Below, piece after piece: positions 4,578 through 8,115 of a DNA stretch of 8,115 nucleotides. Within the stretch, counting starts at the first letter, position 1; each line of letters starts with the position of its first letter. The notes under the pieces were generated by a model. That model did not search any database, was not told where the DNA came from, and saw only the letters and a program-made list of their open reading frames with translations. A program made the position numbers and the translations under genes. The stretch comes from Candidatus Bathyarchaeota archaeon (lineage in GTDB: Archaea > Thermoproteota > Bathyarchaeia > 40CM-2-53-6), in NCBI GenBank assembly GCA_005888675.1, contig VBBA01000009.1, positions 1 through 8,115 on the forward strand, given 5' to 3'.

Positions 4578-7500
4578 TTGCTATTCACAAGGCTAGCCCG
4601 AATCATCATCCGTAGGCACCGGGCGGTATTCATTATCTGGCTGGTGGCTCTCGCAATAAGCGTCCCCGCCATTCTACAAGTCCAGCACGTCATCGCTTAC
4701 TCTGAAACCTCCTACAACCCAGCCTCATCTGAGTCGAGTAGAGCTCAGGACATCGTCGCGAAAGAGTTCAGCATTAGCGAAGGCAATAGCGGCGTCGTAG
4801 TGATCAGTGCAAATGATGTCCGAGGAGCAGATGTCAGAGAGTTCACGGTCCGCCTGAACGAGACGCTTCACAAGGACAGGGATCTGAACACTATCAACAA
4901 CATCACCAGCATATACGACATCTACTATCAATTGCTCATTGGCTACACCGGCGTGGTCGATCTCCAACTCTATCAGCTCAAGAATATGACAAGTCTGGCT
5001 ACCTCTCTGGAATATGGCGTCCCCAGTATCTACGTAAACGACTGGTCCACAATCGTCCAGTCAGGACCTCTCACAATTACGGGTGCCCAGATAGCCCAGT
5101 ACAATGCTCAGGCTTACAACGCTAGCGTTCCAGCCGTTCTCGCACAGACTCCTCCGGCGTATCAAGCGAATGCAACAGCCTATGTCAGGTCCTTTTACCG
5201 GGCGTGGAATCAGACCTTCCGTCCAACTCAGACATATGACAAATTCCAGCTTCTGGTGAATGGCGCGCCTCAACAGAGAGAGCAGAATGTTACAAAGGGT
5301 TACCCCGGTTTAACTGTGCAGCCTTCTTACTACAACGTGACCCTCCCATTTTTCGCTAGTCTCCCGTTCCCTCCTCAAAAGTTGAGCGTCTTCCTAGGTG
5401 CAGCGAGATTCTTCAATGTTTACAATTATTGCTCATCGACTTGTCCAAATAACTACTGGAACGATTCGAATTCGATCAGAGCGTTCACAGTAAGCACGTT
5501 CGGCCAATCGCTGAACGCTGGCCCAACGCAGCAGACCATTATCGGTGAGATCTATGATCTAGGTCCATCCGTGTCGCTGGTTACCGCCACGATTTTCGCG
5601 GGTCAATTGCTGCGGACCTACAACATTCTGACCTACCCTGCCCAGCCAAGCAAGGCGATCTACAATCAATTCGTCTCAGCCAGCAACAACACGATGCTAG
5701 TAATCTTGGATTTCAAGACTAGCGGGCTTGACCCAAAGGGTAGCGTTCAACAGATACGGAACGACGTCGCATTCGCCAATTATGTCAGCGGTCAAACTCT
5801 TTCAGTCTATGTGACCGGTGCTCCCGCCTTCAACTATGACATTGAGCAACAGTCGATTGCCGATGTCGAGCGAATCGATCCTATCACGATCATTCTCATA
5901 ATTATCATAATCGGACTCTTCTTCTCCTCTCTAGTAGCCCCACTCATCCCAGTATCGGCCATTGGGCTTTCAGTCGGAGTTGCCTTTGGACTCGTTTACA
6001 TAATTGGGACCTTTGTTACCAGTATACACTTCCTGGTTCTCACACTGCTGCCTGTTGCAATGTTGGGTGCAGGTTCGGACTACTGTGTCTTCCTGGTGAG
6101 TAGATATGCAGAGGAGAGGAGGATGGGTCGGAGCAAGAAGGACGCGGTCGAGAGGGCTGTGACATGGGCAGGAGAGAGCATTGCGACCAGTGGTGCGACA
6201 GTCATCATCGCCTTTGCAAGCCTTGCGATCGCAAGCTTTGGCATGCTTCGCTCGATCGGGATAGCGGTAATGTTGGGCATTTCGATCGCACTATTGGTTT
6301 CCCTTACACTGGTGCCAGCGTCGCTGATGATGTTTGGCGATCGTTTGTTTTGGCCGCGTGGATTGAATCTATGGAAGAAGAAGGCCAAACATCCGAGCTA
6401 TTACGCTCGCGCTGCCAAGTTTACTGCTCAACATTCGAAGCTGATACTTCTCCTGGCCCTTGTAGTCACTGTGCCGGCGATCAGCACTATTCTCTCGTCC
6501 ACGACCGGTCATGATTTCATCGGGCAGGTCCCGAATGCGTTGGAGAGCAAAGCCGGTTACAATGTAATGAGTCAGGGTTTTGGTGTCGGAGCAATCACGC
6601 CCACTTACACGATCGTCAAAACACCAGTTGTCTTGGTAGCAGACAATTGGATCAATGTAACCGCTTTGAGATCTATATCTTATGCTGAGAATTCGACCCG
6701 GCAGATAAACGGAGTCTCGAAAGTGTATGGTGTCACATCCCCGTCAGGCCAGCCGATCCCATACTTCCTCTTCGCGCAACTCAATCCCGCCGAGCAGCAA
6801 CAAATGATCCGTAGCATGAAGCCATTCCTAGGTGGTACTGGTAAGTCTGCAATGGTGTGGGCGGTCCTGTCCAATGAACCATACTCTGACCCTGCCATCG
6901 CCACCTTGAATCGGATCAGAGGGAACATTGTGACTGTTAGGTCACAGGACCATTTGCTAGGAACGTCCACAATGCTTGTGGGCGGAGAAACCGCTAGTGT
7001 CGCTGATTTAGCGGCTTCCGCAAGCGGTGATTACCTAAACACTACTACAATCGTCCTCGTCGGGGTCTTCGTGATCCTTCTCGTTGCCCTTGGATCCATA
7101 TTCACACCCCTGAGACTCATCTTCACTATTTTGCTCAGCATCAGTTGGGCGATGGCGCTGGTCATCTTCGTCTTCAACAACTATCTCGGCTCGGAGATTA
7201 TCTGGATGCTCCCGATCATGCTACTCGTAGTAATGGTCGGGTTGGGCCTGGACTATGACATCTTCCTGGTTACCCGAATCAGAGAGTATGTTGCTACCGG
7301 ATCTAAGGACGAGGATGCCATTGAGAGTGCAGTCGAGCATACGGGAGGAATCATCTCAGCCACTGGATTGGTTACGGCGGGTGCCTTCGGCACCATGATG
7401 CTGTCATCAATCCCGATGCTCCAACAATTTGGATTGGCCATTTCTATCGTAGTCTTGTTGGACGCGATGATAATCCGGATCTACCTTGTCCCATCGATCA

Positions 7501-8054
7501 TGATGCACATGAAACGGCTGAACTGGTGGGCTCCAGGACGATTGAGAAGAGTTCCTGTAAGGCCTGAGGAGAAACTGATTCCACCGATACCATTCATCAC
7601 CAAGCTCATCGTAGCAGCGGAGACACTCGCCATAATTGCACTGGGGACGATCCTGTACTTGGACTATTCGAGTAATGTTTTCCTCCAGATGTTCGTACAG
7701 GGAACTATAGCAAGTGTACTGGCCGGGATCAATGTTTGGACTGGCGTAATATTGGGGATTGCTTCATTTGCTGCAACGTATGTTATTCTCCAGGGCAAGA
7801 TCGGTCAGATGAAACCAAAGCAATGGCTACCCAAACTCGCGCGCTGGCTTAGCGGACCTCTTACGCCGAAATCAACGGCACACATACACTCCGTAGAGTC
7901 GGGCCCTGTTTCTTCCGTTACTCCTGCGGTTCAGGCTCAGCCTCCTCTACCGCCAACGGTCGCGACACCACAGTTTGCCACAGACCATGTCGAGGCGATC
8001 AAGAAGGATGAGGCAACAAGAGAATCGACTGCAGAGCCAAAGTCAACTCCGTAA
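4578..8054 (+). CDS. MMPL/RND-family exporter with extra C-terminal membrane spans
   Basis: An 1158-residue membrane protein with the duplicated RND plan. Span 1 is at 16-34, then a loop of about 400 residues outside, spans 2-6 at 435-582, span 7 at 622-640, a second outer loop to about 822, and spans 8-12 at 824-975. The proton-relay positions in spans 4 and 10 are present: GAGSDYCVFLVSRYAEE (Asp501-Tyr502) and GLGLDYDIFLVTR (Asp892-Tyr893), as in MmpL-type proteins. These use the proton gradient to export lipids or other hydrophobic compounds; the cargo here is unknown. Both outer loops are rich in N-glycosylation sequons (about ten and three). Unusually, two more hydrophobic stretches (about 1011-1031 and 1045-1068) and a 90-residue Pro/Ala/Thr-rich tail follow the normal end. 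The start is TTG with a strong ribosome-binding site 10 bases before it. No adaptor protein or regulator is adjacent. Confidence 0.93.
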   Translation: MLFTRLARIIIRRHRAVFIIWLVALAISVPAILQVQHVIAYSETSYNPASSESSRAQDIVAKEFSISEGNSGVVVISANDVRGADVREFTVRLNETLHKDRDLNTINNITSIYDIYYQLLIGYTGVVDLQLYQLKNMTSLATSLEYGVPSIYVNDWSTIVQSGPLTITGAQIAQYNAQAYNASVPAVLAQTPPAYQANATAYVRSFYRAWNQTFRPTQTYDKFQLLVNGAPQQREQNVTKGYPGLTVQPSYYNVTLPFFASLPFPPQKLSVFLGAARFFNVYNYCSSTCPNNYWNDSNSIRAFTVSTFGQSLNAGPTQQTIIGEIYDLGPSVSLVTATIFAGQLLRTYNILTYPAQPSKAIYNQFVSASNNTMLVILDFKTSGLDPKGSVQQIRNDVAFANYVSGQTLSVYVTGAPAFNYDIEQQSIADVERIDPITIILIIIIIGLFFSSLVAPLIPVSAIGLSVGVAFGLVYIIGTFVTSIHFLVLTLLPVAMLGAGSDYCVFLVSRYAEERRMGRSKKDAVERAVTWAGESIATSGATVIIAFASLAIASFGMLRSIGIAVMLGISIALLVSLTLVPASLMMFGDRLFWPRGLNLWKKKAKHPSYYARAAKFTAQHSKLILLLALVVTVPAISTILSSTTGHDFIGQVPNALESKAGYNVMSQGFGVGAITPTYTIVKTPVVLVADNWINVTALRSISYAENSTRQINGVSKVYGVTSPSGQPIPYFLFAQLNPAEQQQMIRSMKPFLGGTGKSAMVWAVLSNEPYSDPAIATLNRIRGNIVTVRSQDHLLGTSTMLVGGETASVADLAASASGDYLNTTTIVLVGVFVILLVALGSIFTPLRLIFTILLSISWAMALVIFVFNNYLGSEIIWMLPIMLLVVMVGLGLDYDIFLVTRIREYVATGSKDEDAIESAVEHTGGIISATGLVTAGAFGTMMLSSIPMLQQFGLAISIVVLLDAMIIRIYLVPSIMMHMKRLNWWAPGRLRRVPVRPEEKLIPPIPFITKLIVAAETLAIIALGTILYLDYSSNVFLQMFVQGTIASVLAGINVWTGVILGIASFAATYVILQGKIGQMKPKQWLPKLARWLSGPLTPKSTAHIHSVESGPVSSVTPAVQAQPPLPPTVATPQFATDHVEAIKKDEATRESTAEPKSTP

Positions 8055-8115
8055 CTTTCAGCTGGTTATTCGATAAAGATCAACGCTAATACTCGTCCAT
8101 TTCTTCTGATGGAAG
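8055..8115. other. End of window, no assignable feature
   Basis: Sixty-one bases follow the MMPL stop. On the minus strand, one frame entering from the right edge ends at a TAG at 8086-8088 after LPSEEMDEY. This could be the C-terminus of a convergent gene, but nine residues cannot establish that, and the other two minus frames also stay open for 15-18 codons. Confidence 0.2.

Noticed and set aside
4370..4693. Short frames on both strands in the gap before the MMPL gene
   Set aside because: They overlap the MMPL start out of frame, lack recognisable domains and have compositions typical of chance frames.
6080..7441. Minus- and plus-strand frames inside the MMPL gene
   Set aside because: All are out of frame with, or antisense to, a continuous, well-conserved transporter sequence.
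8086..8115. C-terminal end of a convergent minus-strand gene (LPSEEMDEY then stop)
   Set aside because: Nine residues at the window edge are too few to support a gene, and other frames are equally open.

Overview
The window looks like chromosomal DNA from an archaeon. The strongest evidence is a complete archaeal/eukaryotic-type ribosomal protein L10e (uL16) on the minus strand. Frequent TTG starts, TATA-like boxes close to start codons and sequon-rich exported proteins fit this. The lineage cannot be fixed from sequence alone; a Thermoproteota (TACK) member, perhaps Nitrososphaeria or Bathyarchaeia related, is a guess. There is no sign of an insertion sequence, CRISPR array, phage, tRNA or rRNA.

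Layout, left to right. Positions 1-808 (minus) hold the N-terminal 269 codons of a phosphoenolpyruvate synthase that runs off the left edge. Seven bases upstream of it in transcription order is rpl10e (816-1337, minus, TTG start), so the two probably share a transcript. Next is a nitrilase-superfamily amidohydrolase with an intact Glu-Lys-Cys triad (1466-2293, minus). Divergent from it is a small membrane-anchored extracytoplasmic protein with clustered histidines (2429-3013, plus, TTG start), of no known function. Convergent with that is a tightly linked minus-strand pair: an ECF-type transporter S component (3716-4312) followed four bases later by a membrane-anchored DUF4430 (transcobalamin-C-terminal-like) protein (3139-3711). 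A divergent intergenic region (4313-4577) separates the pair from a very large MMPL/RND-family exporter (4578-8054, plus, TTG start), which has two extra membrane spans and a Pro-rich tail beyond the usual 12-span plan. The last 61 bases hold no clear feature.

The most interesting unit is the ECF S component plus DUF4430 pair. Together they suggest a capture-and-import system for a vitamin, with cobalamin or a related corrinoid the best guess; the ATPases and T component would have to be encoded elsewhere. A perfect 18-bp palindrome lies between a TATA-like box and the likely start of the S-component gene. This is where an archaeal repressor would bind, and it implies a nearly leaderless transcript starting at an ATG 15 bases inside the longest reading frame. 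The other genes are housekeeping (PEP synthase, L10e), general metabolism (nitrilase) or envelope functions (His-rich protein, MMPL exporter).
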